64,000 nucleotides of DNA, taken from the NCBI GenBank assembly GCA_034509925.1, contig CM067528.1:12606501-12670500 (forward strand). The letters run 5' to 3'. The notes under the pieces were generated by a model, which saw nothing but the letters and a program-made list of their open reading frames with translations, did no database searches and was not told the origin of the DNA. The translations under genes and the position numbers were made by a program. This DNA comes from Hirudinaria manillensis (taxonomy: Eukaryota; Annelida; Clitellata; Hirudinida; Hirudinidae). Below are positions 52,501 through 63,733 of the stretch, piece after piece (within the stretch, counting starts at the first letter, position 1; each line of letters opens with the position of its first letter).

Positions 52501-54397
52501 TGGCTCAAAGTTCTGAATTAAGCAATGTGCTTCAACTGCTTGATTCAGTGGCAACTAAAGAAGGTGTTTTATTTAAGCAAACTTTTAATTTTAGCTGTAA
52601 CGTTTTTAACCTAATAAATCTACCAAATCCTAATTACAATTGTATAATACTGCACTAGAAAGGTGGTAATTCTCTGCTTGTTACATTGTGTGATTTGAAT
52701 TTAGGTGGAATGACATACTGGCACAAAGAAACGGGCCTTCACAGCGACCTTGATGTATGGACTCCTCCCTATTCTAGGCCTCAGAGTAATGATATAGAAA
52801 TGACAGCATATGTCCTTTTAACCTATGCCTCGAAAAATGATCTTTCAAAGTCTATTCCAATTGCCAAATGGTTAATTAAGAACAGAAATGCACAAGGAGG
52901 TTTCACATCAACTCAAGTAATTTAATTCGAATTTATTAACAATGTTCAGAATCATTTTCATATTAGTAAACTGTAGCCAGTGTCAACAATAAAATTATTT
53001 AGGATACAGTGCTGGGACTGGAAGCTCTGGCTGCATTTGGCCTTCTGGTTGTACCGCCTGGAAATTCTCAGGGTCTTTCAGTGCAAGTCAGTCAGGATGC
53101 AACTTCAGATGTTCACGAGTTTCGAACCGTTAACAAAGAAACCGCGTTGTTGCTACAATCAGTCCAAGTAATTTCTTACATTCTTACCAACATTAGGTCT
53201 TGGTGTTATTCCTGCAGGAATTCAAACCCTAGCTGCAATAGTTATCACAACAAACACATTTCAGATAAAACCGTTAATTTATTAATTAATCTGCATTATT
53301 AGATTGTTCAGATACTTAACTAATACGAGATGTTCAAACAGCTTCCCTCTCAAACAACTAAAGTAAAGTTTTTGGCTCAAGGTGAAGGTCTCTCACTGGT
53401 TCAGGTAATTAATCATATCATTAACTTGTTTCAGCATGGCGTTTATTTTGTTAAAATTGCTAAATAATTATGGCATTTAAATAATATTTCAATATGGAAA
53501 TATTTTTCCAGGTCAACGTGCAATACAACGTCAAATCACAGCAAAAAAGTGAACTAATAACTCAGACTCTTTCAGTGACGTCGAACGACACCAAATTGGA
53601 TCTTAAAATTTGTTTGAAGTCTGTCGAAATTTTATTATTTTATTTTTTCTATTTGCAAACAAAATTGAGAAACTAATTAAGTTAAAAAATAAAATGTGAG
53701 GTGCTTGTAAGATGTATTTTTATTATTAAGATAATCATTTTTTTATATTGTCTTAAATTAAATATTACGATTATTTTGCAGATGGTCTGGAACAGAGTTG
53801 TCAGGAATGGTTTTGACCGAAGTGAAATTGTTGACAGGCTACGTTTTATCAGGAGGTTACGAAGATGTTTTGAAGAATGATTTGGGAACCGCCTTCAAGA
53901 AACAGGAATACAAAAATAATGCTCTGTCTGTTTACTTGGATGGAGTTAGTAAAATTTTCAGAATTTTAAACTAGGCTTGGATATTATCAAATATTGTTTA
54001 GAATTAAATTCATAATCATAATTGAAGCTTTCAATAAAACCGAGTGAATGCTGTAATTACATTTCAATCTAACTAATTTATTTTGTTTTAAAGATTACTT
54101 CAGATGAGCTATGCTTCACAGTGAAAATGGAATCAGCATTCTACGTAAATAAAGTGAAGCCTGCTTTGGTGAAGACTTACCAATACTACTCTCCTGGTAA
54201 GGCATTAAAAACAATGAAATTATAAATAAATTTAATTTTTATTTTCTTGAATTTATTTATTCCAATTAAAATAAAAAATTAAAACTACCTCGAATACTGA
54301 AGGGGTCGTTGCAACTGGATACTATTCACCAACATCAACTTCTGCTGTGGTGAACATTTGCGATCCCATCTTCAACAATGCTGGAAAGAAGAAATAG
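43542..54397 (+). CDS. Alpha-2-macroglobulin-like protein, copy C (36 exons, 1463 aa)
   Basis: Exons: 43542-43612, 43886-44049, 44378-44403, 44472-44625, 44707-44777, 44846-44897, 45088-45161, 45249-45288, 45395-45497, 45596-45716, 46391-46627, 46999-47211, 47479-47601, 47815-47877, 47988-48194, 48270-48419, 48701-48811, 48889-48958, 49075-49231, 49302-49419, 49669-49782, 50047-50148, 50274-50402, 50473-50617, 51058-51234, 51303-51384, 51671-51833, 51899-51964, 52383-52563, 52705-52916, 53003-53167, 53342-53404, 53512-53618, 53782-53944, 54094-54196, 54303-54397. Each exon has the same length as in copy A, total 4392 nt, no stops. The protein is a near twin of A: same signal peptide, GCGEQ with Cys959, catalytic His1075 (CAC at 51819-51821) and the same short basic C-terminus. 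Most amino-acid differences from A that I noticed cluster in the bait exon (49075-49231). Expected role: secreted protease-trapping thioester protein with a specificity differing from A. Confidence 0.93.
44951..45086. repeat. (ATT)n/(TTTTA)n tract in intron 6 of copy C
   Basis: About half the length of the tract in copy A, same intron position. Confidence 0.85.
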
Positions 54398-55378
54398 ACT
54401 TCTTGGAATGCATTACATATGGGGAAATGGTGTAATTTGAAATTTTAAAACTTGCACTTGAATAAATGATAGAAATCAACTCACCATAACAATGGCTTGA
54501 TTTCGGTTTTATTGATGATTCATTTTTGGAAGAAACATATGTATATATATATTCAATCCTTAAACGCCTTACGGAGATGTGTAGCCCAAAGATTCTTTCA
54601 TAGAAATCTTAGAATTTCCTTTATAAAACTTTGCGAGATTTATCTTCAACACGTGTATGACAACAGTGTACAAAGGGCACACTTTTTAACGGTGAAAAGC
54701 CTTTTTATGCACGAAAGTTCAAAACATATGGCATAATTGTAACCTCTGGTAATCAATAAAGTTACGGACATTGGTTAAAAGTACTGCAATAATACTTTTC
54801 GCAATACAAAGCAATATATATTTAGATGTATATTTCTCAATTTGAAAAAAAATCACTTATTTAAGATTTTGTCTTTTTCAAACAGCATCCACTGCATTAC
54901 CCGGCAACAGTTTCAGCTTAATTATTAAAATGTATACGGCGCTTCATAATTTTAACATTTAATATTTAATTACTAAACATTATTATTTAATTTTTTTCTT
55001 CTCATTTAATGCTAAGCTAAGCAGGGTTCACTTGATTGGAAAAAAAAATGTTTAAATTAAACTCTGGAAGGTATGATGTTTTCTCATCATTTATTTGACC
55101 AATTGCGAATTTCTGCGAGAATCAATGGCCCGGTGATTGTAAAAAGGTATAATATATCCATAATTATTTATTCAGTAGCCAGGCATTTTATCGTATTTAT
55201 TTCAATTATTTTAAATTTGTATCTTATCTGAAATACCGACCAGCAGGTTGGGCTCAAATTTATGAACCCCTTTTAAAGTATTCTAGATCTGTCCCAATAT
55301 TATGTAATCACATTTCATCGCTTACTTTTATCGAATGTTATTTTTTTTTCAATTTTTATTTGTTATAAGAACATAATA
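54398..55378. other. 3' flank of copy C, containing the empty retrotransposon site
   Basis: Matches the flank of copy A, then continues without interruption through TTATG (55300-55304) into the sequence found after the 3' LTR at 30131. No gene is seen; the + strand frame at 54497-54736 lies in conserved 3' flank and lacks any feature. Confidence 0.7.
54461..54466 (+). terminator. Polyadenylation signal of copy C
   Basis: AATAAA 64 bp after the stop, as in copy A. Confidence 0.6.
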
Positions 55379-55823
55379 TTATAAATGTAAATTTAAAAAG
55401 TTCATTAACAATACAATATGGGTTATCATTTCACAATACTGAACTGGAGGTGACTGATTGCAATGATTTTTGTTACATTTACAAAGTATTCCTGATATTC
55501 CAAACTGCAGTCCTTTTTGGCAAGATTCTTCGGACACTTCATAAAAACTGCAGAATTTAGCTTCGACATTTTTATCTGAAAGATATTATTTATACGATTT
55601 GCACACAGACATGTTTCATCTTATATTGATTCCATTTTAAAAACTTTATCAACTTACTGAGCAAATGTCCTTCTATCTTCACGCAACTCTTGCCATCACA
55701 AGTTTCAGGAACTGCATCTGTCTCGCAAAAATTTGTCGCGTGTTTGCACTTATAACACGCTATGGAATCCGTAGAAACAACACATGTTACTAGTAAGATG
55801 TTGCATGTTAAAATCAATTTCAT
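55379..55823 (-). CDS. Ly6/uPAR-like three-finger protein (copy 4)
   Basis: Exons 55658-55823 and 55379-55575, phase-1 junction with GTAAGT donor, encode 120 aa. The Met at 55823 is chosen over one 44 codons upstream because a signal peptide (MKLILTCNILLVTCVVSTDS) follows. The domain starts CYKC and ends CKCNKNHCN, with ten cysteines in Ly6 order. After a short linker the C-terminus is hydrophobic (HIVLLMNFLNLHL), a possible GPI signal. It lies downstream of copy C and is transcribed towards it. The truncated twin at 30210-30550 has the same position relative to copy A. Cell-surface or secreted role by family; partner unknown. Confidence 0.8.
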
Positions 55824-56209
55824 AATAACGGGAATTTTACATTTTTGAAGAACGGATGTTTTTGGTTTATTTTTATTTTTTTGTGTTTTTTTTGTTTTTA
55901 AAATTAATGACGTTTCAAACCAAACAATGATCTTTTCCAAACAATGAATCTGCATAAAATTTATATTACTACATTAAAATATTAATATATAAAATAAGTA
56001 TTGGTAAAATAAAATAACAAATTTATAATGATAAATAAATACTGCATCGAACGATTTATAAATTTTTAATTTATTTACTATGTCTCCAATATTCCTTGCC
56101 ATGAGACATTGTATGTAATTTATGTGGTTACACCGAGATAACGAAAGCTAGTGATTAATTTTCAGATTAATGTTATTTATTGGCGAATCACAAACTATTA
56201 CCTTTTTAG
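55824..56209. other. Intergenic, no gene seen
   Basis: AT-rich with homopolymer runs, upstream of the Ly6-like gene. Confidence 0.5.
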
Positions 56210-56770
56210 AGAATGGATCAACGTGTAAATCACAGCAAAAAAGTGAACTAATAACTCAAACGCTTTCAGTGAGGCGAATGACACCAAATTGGATCTTAAA
56301 ATTTGTTTGAAATCTGTCGAAATTTTATTATTTTATTTTTTCCTATAAAAACACTATTTGCGAAACAAAAATTGAGACACTAGAGTAAAGGTGGAATTAG
56401 CAATCTACGTAAATAAGGTGACGACAGCCTTGGTGAAGACTTAACAGTATTATTCCCCAGGTAAGATATTTAAGGAATTAAATAATTAAATGTAAATAAT
56501 ATATTATTTTATTTCGTTGAAATTATTTATTCCAGTGAAAATATAAAATAAAACTACCTCTAATATTGAAGGGCTTGATGCGACTACAAACCATTCATTC
56601 ATTTTCTGATAGCGGATGGACATGGGGGTTGTCTTGGGTGGTTCTAAGCCCCTATTAGGAATGGGCAGGCACGAGACACTAGGGTAACTTAACGGTAATC
56701 CCTGAAAATATAAAACCTCTGCTGTGATAAACATTTATCCCACCTTCATCAATGATGGACAGAAGAAATA
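56210..56770 (+). pseudogene. Decayed 3' end of an A2M-like gene
   Basis: Pieces of exon 33 (about 56218-56310), exon 35 (about 56390-56460) and exon 36 (56565-56585 and 56702-56770) are recognisable, in order, on the + strand. Exon 34 is gone. A base loss in the exon 33 piece shifts the frame, and the exon 35 piece has TAA where the others read Tyr. About 115 bp of unrelated DNA interrupts exon 36. This copy is much older than the orphan exons at 12013-12732. Confidence 0.85.
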
Positions 56771-57136
56771 AAATCTTCTCAGATGTTTTGTCACTTTAAG
56801 CGCGAAAGTACGACTAATAAAGCCTTTGCATGAATTTTCATTACGCAAATGCTTCACTAAATTAACAGCTCTCTTCCAAAAACATTAATTTGGTTAATAA
56901 AAGAAAAATTAATTGAATAATAATAATTAATTGGAATAATAAATATATTTATAAATAATATTTATTTGGATTTTTAAGGACAAATTACATTTCATCAAAT
57001 AATTCTTCGGAGAATAGTTTGAAGTTCAGTTTAGCTGATATCAATTTATTTGCCAAAAAGAATTTTTTATATTAATGTCTTGAACACATATATGTATGTT
57101 AATATCATGTCTTGAAGTCTTGTGATTAAATTTCGT
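56771..57136. other. Intergenic, no gene seen
   Basis: AT-rich spacer with short AATAAT runs, ending at the stop codon of the next - strand gene. Confidence 0.5.
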
Positions 57137-57581
57137 TCAATGCTTCATCCTTTTTCCATATCTGTTCAGTATGTTTGGATCAATCTCTTCTGCAAAAGAA
57201 AATAAATAAATTGAAGTATTGGAAATGTAAATAAGAAATTGCTTTGAAATAGAAAAGTATATAAAATAAATCATTTAAATTAGTTTTCTCAACAATTCCT
57301 ATATTTTCCTTATTATTAATTCTTTCTAATTCTTTAATGCTTTTGCTGAAAACGACGTAAGATGCATTTCTACCTTTTGGCTCATCATCAGGATAACATG
57401 AGCAGATGTCGCAATAGCAGGAGAAGACTGTGTTCATGCAACTGTAACAACCCTTGCAAGCGGGATTATCTGGACAGCAGCATTCGTAATATCCGAATCG
57501 AGGATAAGTTTGCACCAAATTGGTCATGATGAATATGGAGAACAAGAAAATGAATGTTGTTTTCTTCTGCGATGCAAACAT
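57137..57581 (-). CDS. Small secreted 10-cysteine protein with RYGKR tail (family member 1)
   Basis: Coding exons 57374-57581 and 57137-57189 (phase 1) encode 86 aa. A basic, hydrophobic N-terminus acts as a signal peptide, with probable cleavage before YPRFGYYECCCP. The core carries ten cysteines (CCC, C, CxxC, CxCxxCxC) and ends CYPDDE. The second exon adds NILNRYGKR followed by MKH and stop. RYGKR has the form of a prohormone site: cleavage after Lys-Arg and use of the Gly would leave an amidated Arg-Tyr end. A non-coding first exon is likely (donor at 57848, acceptor TTTAG just upstream of the ATG), with a TATA box at 57893-57901. I do not recognise the family. The number of even cysteines suggests five disulfides in a secreted peptide; the function is unknown. 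Confidence 0.75.
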
Positions 57582-57892
57582 CTTTCCGGTTTGAAAACCT
57601 AAATAATTTTTAAGTCAACTTATTAGAGTAATTGGCTGTAGAGAAAAATATATCCCAATGTATAATGTATTCTTAGAATATGTTAGCTCATTCATAGACA
57701 GTCTTTTCAGAAAACATAGCTTAATTGTCAAAGCAATTCCGTGTGTCATTTAAGTTTATATATAAGTTGAAGTTCAAATATGTACTTTTAAAAATATTGG
57801 CGAATATTATTTTCTCGGGTAAAAGTAAAATATAAATGTTTCACTGACCTCAGACTTGATTTGGCAATGGCACCCAGCATGCATTCGGGACC

Positions 57893-57901
57893 ATTTATAT
57901 A
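57893..57901 (-). promoter_or_regulatory. TATA box for the 57137-57581 gene
   Basis: TATATAAAT on the - strand about 40 bp before the predicted donor of the non-coding first exon. Similar boxes precede the two sister genes. Confidence 0.55.
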
Positions 57902-59575
57902 GACTTCTCAGTCATGCAGAGCAGGTTCATCCATTGCAGAAAATCATTAAGGAATTGATGCACTCCATATGAATCAAACGCTCCAAGATTAATGTCAATA
58001 GAAAGCAACTCAAGATGTGGATTGTTTTGATTAATGGAACACATTTCTGCCGGATTTTGATTTATTTCAAAGAACGCACGTCTTCAACAACGCAGGAATT
58101 CCTAATTTTATTTATCATTTCTTGATTTAAATGATAAGTCGCAACACTTTGGAATAATGTCAATTGTATTTCGAAACTTTACGTCCACATTCATCCAAAA
58201 TTCATTTCGGCCTTCAGATTTTCTAACAATCCGTTAGTGATTAGAAACATTTAAGATGAAGGTGAACTGCAGAAGAAAAATGATTTAGTAAGAGATTTGT
58301 TCAATTAGTGACAGATAAAGGTACATAATGGCAAGTTTTGCCATTTTAAGACATGTGCCACAAGCAGTGGAACAGAAGGAATAATTGAATGAAGAATTGA
58401 TGACTACGTGAACAGAGAAATTATGGGAAAAGAACGTTTCTTTGATCTGGGCATCATTTTGGACTCCACTCTGAACATCAAGGAACATATCTCGAAAAAA
58501 TAAAAAAAAAAAGCCAAATCGATATTTGGAGTTATTGTAAAACATTTTAGATATTTGTATTTGTATATGTATAAACTTCCTTCTTTAGTTCAAAGAAAGA
58601 ACCGGATTTATGTGATTATAATATATAATTTGAGTTATTATCTGTTTCCTACGTTGGAAGCCATATAGTAATATAGATATATTGATAAATTATTAGTATT
58701 AGAATCTCAATCAGAATTTTAGATTTGTAACAAGTAAAGTTTTATCAAAAAATTGAAATTTCCTATCAGAACAAGTGATGAAAGCAACAAAACAAATAAA
58801 TTTCTGAATTTCTTGTTAATAAATTAATATTGTTAATAAATTAATAAATAAATATAATATGAAAAAAAAACGGATATTTGATTTTATACACCGATTGAAA
58901 GTTCGCTGTCTTTATAGACTGCTAATTTATTTTGCTTGTTTTTCGTTTTGCATATTGATCCTGGTAAGGATTACTCTGGAAGTAATTAGTAATGATTAAT
59001 AAACTTAAGGTAAAATTGTGATTACAAACAATGACCTTGAATAAATAAATAAATAAATAAATGAATTCCAAATTTGAAAACAACTCCATTAACCAATTTG
59101 TGAAGATTTCGGAATTTGTTACTTAATGGAACTATTTATAAACAAATTTAAATGTTTTAAAATGTATTTTTTGAAATTTATATATTTATATTATATTTTT
59201 GTTTATTAAATTCAAATTTGTTTCATTTGATAAAAAAATTATATTATCTTGAAAGTCTAATAAAATGTCTCTAAAATACCACATTTATTAAAGTGATAAC
59301 AGACTGACCAATACCATAAATGCAATTATATAATAATTTTATAAAATTTAATTTTATTGAAATTTAAATTTTATTCAAGTTATAATATGCTATTGTCCAG
59401 ATTTTTAAGACCAGTATAACAATAAATCGAAACGATGAAAGACAACAAATTTTTGGATTATTATTTTATTTGGATAAATCGAAATAATTGGTCATAAACG
59501 TCATCCAAAACGGTTTGATATGGGAAATCGTTTGAGTTTTCGAAACAATGTATTGGAAGGCATTGTTTTTATCTT
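57902..59575. other. Intergenic with one LINE remnant
   Basis: AT-rich DNA. The only recognisable content is the reverse-transcriptase remnant at 58328-58680 and an (AAAT)n run at 59040-59065. Confidence 0.5.
58328..58680 (+). mobile_element. Remnant of a non-LTR retrotransposon (LINE) reverse transcriptase
   Basis: On the + strand, with frameshifts, the translation shows the typical C-terminal part of LINE reverse transcriptases. The segment FFDLGIILDSTLNIKEHIS is followed, after a shift at an A-run, by AKSIFGVIVKHF. A FCHF motif lies upstream where such proteins carry a K/FCxF/L segment. Stops and shifts show that it is dead. The clade (Jockey- or CR1-like) cannot be set from so short a piece. 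Confidence 0.65.
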
Positions 59576-60025
59576 TCATCTGTAATCCAGCAACATATCT
59601 GCAGAATTAAGTTATTATAATGTTATTATAATAGAACTAAATTATTATAATGGAATCAATCATCTTAGCAAACATTGATAAAATAATCTAAATTATCTAG
59701 AATCAAGATATTCAGCAGAATAAAAATTTATTGATTACAAAATTGAAGAAAAAAAACATAAATTCAGAGCAGATAAATGTTTCTTATCTGGTATTAACCA
59801 ATTGCTATAATTCAAAATATTACCTTCGTCGTCGGGGTAACAGGAACAAATATCGCAGTAACAGGTGAAGACGACGTTCATGCAACCATAACATTCTTTG
59901 CAGGTTGGGTTGGTTGGGCAACAGCACTCATAGTATCCCAATCTTGGATATTCGGCTGCTTCTAGGCCGATCAACGACATGTTGATTATCAAAATGACGA
60001 TCAGAGTCTTCGACAATCCGAACAT
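59576..60025 (-). CDS. Small secreted 10-cysteine protein (family member 2, lacks RYGKR)
   Basis: Coding exons 59824-60025 and 59576-59598 (phase 1) encode 74 aa. The signal peptide spans about residues 1-25 (MFGLSKTLIVILIINMSLIG...). The mature part, YPRLGYYECCCPTNP onward, keeps all ten cysteines and ends CYPDDE. The last exon is short (DMLLDYR, stop), so the RYGKR motif of the two sister proteins is absent unless another exon is used. A TATA box lies at 60224-60231. The gene is intact and of unknown function. Confidence 0.72.
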
Positions 60026-60223
60026 TTCAAAATGGAATTTTTGTTGCTCTGAAAGTCAAAGTTTCTTATAAATTGAATTCCAGGGAGAAGCCAAAACTAG
60101 GTTAAGGTTAAGGCACTAAATTCGAAAAAAATCATTTACTTAGTACGAAATAATAAGTTTAGAATTTTTACCGCTAAATATTGTTCTTGAAGAATTTCTG
60201 TCCATTCTGAAATCTCACCATCC

Positions 60224-60231
60224 TTTTTATA
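60224..60231 (-). promoter_or_regulatory. TATA box for the 59576-60025 gene
   Basis: TATAAAAA on the - strand about 200 bp before the ATG. A donor-like site (GCG then GTAAAA) near 60170 and an acceptor before the ATG suggest a non-coding first exon. Confidence 0.5.
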
Positions 60232-60598
60232 AGCACACCGCTTGGGTCAAACGTTTGAAAACATTTAAAAATATATTTTTAAAAATAGAAATCTTTAATA
60301 AAATAAGCAGAATGTTTATAGTAACGACAACTGTTAATCATCGGTTCAAGTAAAAATAACAAAAAAAATGTTTGCTGAGAACTCGTGAAGGTTCTCCATG
60401 AAAGTGTTGGAAGGAAATGAGAATGGCGTGAGTGGGACAAAAAAAGTGCCTTTTTTATGATGTTGAATGTAAAATTATATTTTAAAATAACCTTATTTTG
60501 TTTTTAAATTGTTTTTATTCCTAGTATTTCAAAAACGAAAAAATAGGTCTTCAAGAAAAACAGACTTGTGTGTTTAATATAAGCTGAGTGAGTAAAAG

Positions 60599-60755
60599 CA
60601 GTGACGTAGCGAATTATTTGATGCCCCACATTTCCGCCCCTGACACCAGGCTGCCCGTCTCAGTATCAGATTTGTGAGCACCCAACAAATCCATCGTTGA
60701 TACTCTGAGCCCCTTTGGCTAAAGCCCACTCCCCCTTGCTACGCAGCTAAGCAGA
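60599..60755. mobile_element. Possible MITE or non-autonomous DNA transposon
   Basis: GC-richer than its surroundings. The left end 'cagtgacgtagcgaa' and right end 'ttgctacgcagct' are imperfect inverted repeats of each other. Interior C-rich DNA has no coding frame. No clear target duplication was found. Confidence 0.4.
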
Positions 60756-61260
60756 AATTTGAAAAAGTTTCCAATGCAATAATAAGATGACTTTTTATGT
60801 CATAATTTAAAATATATTAGTGATGATATGAAGAACACAAGCGAGGATTGGTATCATTGTCCTTATTCTTTTGAACTGTGATGATCTGTTTACTGCTGAA
60901 ACTTTATGCGTTATCTCTGATTAATGAAAGTTGAGAACATTAGATCGGAAGATCGGAAGGCATCGTTTGGCTTAACTTTGATCATAAAATTTACGAAAAT
61001 ATACAATTTACAAAATATAAGATTACATAACAGCAGATTTCCAATTCTCGAAGCGAATTAGAATAAATACGTCTGGAGCTTTTTTTGTGCTGCATGGTTT
61101 GATTTTTGGAATTGCGATTATATAAATTTATTTACTATTAATTCTTAATTAATATTAATTTTTCTCTCGAGAGTAATGACATCGATTCTATAGTAATCTA
61201 TAAAATCTATCTTAAAATTATTGCACCTTCATTTTAAATCATCTTATTATATTCTATCTT

Positions 61261-61288
61261 ATTTATTTATTTATTTATTTATTTATTC
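61261..61288. repeat. (TTTA)n microsatellite
   Basis: About seven ATTT units in a row. Confidence 0.85.
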
Positions 61289-61398
61289 CTTATTTATTAT
61301 TTATTTTCCAAATAAAACAATTTATGTGTTACAATGCTCATTAAGACGTGAAACCTTTAAGTTTTTCAAACCGTAAGTTCTTTCATTTACGTATTTAT

Positions 61399-61564
61399 GT
61401 GTTACTATTGTTACAGTAACATGTGTTACTATGTGTTACAGTAACATGTGTTACTATGTGTTACAGTAACACGTGTTACTATTGTTACAGTAACATGTGT
61501 TACTATTGTTACAGTAACACGTGTTACTATTGTTACAGTAACATGTGTTACTATGTGTTACAGT
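61399..61564. repeat. Palindromic minisatellite
   Basis: Six to seven units of 23-25 bp built from 'gttacagtaac' and 'atgtgttact' or 'acgtgttact'. Units contain inverted pairs gttac/gtaac and, in two, the perfect palindrome AACACGTGTT, so each can fold back on itself. Confidence 0.9.
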
Positions 61565-62823
61565 TAGAAATTTGGCTCAGCCAGTTAAATGAGATTAAAA
61601 TTAATTTTTAATCTAAACTTTTATATTTTAATTTGAATCAATTAGAAGTCCTCAAATGAAAAAGATACAAAATTAAACATTTTTTTAATATCCCTAAAAA
61701 TACTGACTTGAATAATGTTTTCACACTGAAAAGTTCGTTTTCATTAACATAATAGTATTATCATACCAGTAAAATGAATAGGATCGTGTGAAAAGCCAAG
61801 TGTCAACTTATTGTAGGAGCATGAAAGTGCTTCTTTTGGAATGTTGATTACGACATTATCTGCTTTTATTGTCATGGGAAAACATTTTCACGAGTTCTGC
61901 GTCTTTGAAGTATTGATAATTGATCCATTTCAACGAACGATTCCTATTAAACCACCAATGAACCTCGATTGGAGACCAAAAGATCAAGAAAGGTGTGTTA
62001 TTCTGTGAGAAGTCCGAGATACGATCTCTACCATTTACAGGCATACAAGCCTTGAGTCTGTCAGTGATTGGACGGGTTATAGCTATTAAGATAAATGTTT
62101 TTTAAGAACAGAAACAAACCATTTATTTAAAATAAAATCTAATGCCAAATAGAATTAAATGGTGAAATCAAATGCCGAAATACAAATTACAGATCTTGCC
62201 AAAGTGAATGAACATCCTGACATTCGTAAATCTTCAATAAATGCTAATGTTAATCTATTTCGGATTTTGCGAATTTCAAAGATTAGCGTTGAGAATGTCA
62301 AAATTATCAGAATGATTTATTAGTGATCTTTTGTCGATTTCCTACGCAATTTTCCAGTCTTTCTATATTTCAAATAAATAAATATATACTGGCAAGTTGG
62401 CCAATAATTGAGTCATCTCAATCTAAAATAAAAATTGCTTCCAGCCTCAATCCAGATATTCGTAGCGCGAAAGATCGATAAATGAAAATAAATCACAACC
62501 TCCCCCTAACCCGCGATGACTGCAGTTGCCGAAGTACCACGATGCCGATAAACGGCACCACCTCTACGAATACCCAGATGATTCTCAAGAGGTTTCTTTA
62601 TCTCAGATCGAAATCTAAATTGTTAAATCACAAGTCTTTCGTGAAAAATCAATCATCCGAAGAGGCCTCTCGCAAGACGCCAACGAAAAGGAATAGAAAA
62701 AAAGCCTTTCTGAGTGAACTTTTATTTTAACAATGACTTTATTTTTTTGACTAAGGGCATCAACAACAAGAAAGAATATTAAAGTCTGATTTATAATCAA
62801 TTAATTGCAGTTCTTTAATAATT

Positions 62824-63525
62824 TCAGTGCCTAAAATGTCTTTTTCCATATCTGTTGAAGAGTATATTTGGATCTTCTGAAAAATGAAAGTTTTATGATA
62901 AGTTGAATTCACTGAATAGAATTAAATAAGCGATAAAGCTATTGAGTCATGAGATAGGCTGATGAGAGAATAAAGGACACAATTAATGAGGCTGCTAATT
63001 AGCTTGAAATGATCCAAAAGACAGACTACGTTCAGAGATGATATAATTGACTTGACACAATTGTCAGTTACAAAATTATCCCCAACAATACATTTTAATG
63101 GCTACAATATATACAACGAATATTAATTGTGAGGATCGCTACATTCAATAAGAGTTAAAAACATAAAAACACCAGTTTATAATTGCAATGCATAAAAGCA
63201 ACAATTTTTAGATGAATCAATCAAACTTGTATCCTACAAGTACAACTAACATTTAACTAAATTGAATGTTACAACGAGAATCATGCAATTGATTGACTGG
63301 AAAGTTTTGATTCTAACCTGGAGGTTCGTCATCGGGGTAACACGAACAGATGTCACAGTAGCAGGAAAAGACTACGTTCATGCAACTGTAACAACCCTTG
63401 CATTCAGGATTGTTCGGACAGCAGCACTCGTAGTACCCTAACCTCGGATAAGACTGCACAATGTTCAGGAAGGAAATGACAGATATGAGCAAAATGATCG
63501 CCACATATTTCTTTAACGCATACAT
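62824..63525 (-). CDS. Small secreted 10-cysteine protein with RYGKR tail (family member 3)
   Basis: Coding exons 63318-63525 and 62824-62876 (phase 1) encode 86 aa, the same length as the 57137-57581 product. The signal peptide is residues 1-25 (MYALKKYVAIILLISVIS...). The mature core YPRLGYYECCCPNNP to CYPDDE keeps all ten cysteines. The last exon gives DPNILFNRYGKR, then HFRH and stop. The conservation of NRYGKR between two genes, while the bases after it differ, suggests that the motif is functional. The intron is about 440 bp, longer than in member 1. A TATA box lies at 63726-63733. Function is unknown. Confidence 0.75.
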
Positions 63526-63725
63526 GCTTTCTGTTTCGGAGAGAGACTGGATATAGATCTGTTTTCAATAAAAACTCGATAAGTATTCCTCTAAGACTAT
63601 CATTCTTGTCCTTTTTCGAAATAAGTAATATCTTAGACAGCAAATTATATACTCACTCGTCCGAGATTGCCAATAACACAAAGTCAATCAACACACGACG
63701 CTTAAACCTTAGCGGCATCATGGCC

Positions 63726-63733
63726 TTTATATA
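63726..63733 (-). promoter_or_regulatory. TATA box for the 62824-63525 gene
   Basis: TATATAAA on the - strand about 200 bp before the ATG, matching the sister genes in placement. Confidence 0.55.

Larger units (their letters stand above)
60241..62823. other. Intergenic, repeats only
   Basis: Contains a possible MITE (60599-60755), a TTTA microsatellite, a palindromic minisatellite and AT-rich DNA. On the - strand a frame at about 61765-61880 is bounded by an AG acceptor-like and GTATGA donor-like site. With no neighbours or motif it is not called. Confidence 0.45.

Noticed and set aside
61423-61611. Open frame with repeated Cys-Tyr units
   Set aside because: Translation of the palindromic minisatellite, no coding features.
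61765-61880. - strand stretch bounded by acceptor- and donor-like sites
   Set aside because: No partner exon, motif or homologue recognised; splice-like sites are frequent in AT-rich DNA.
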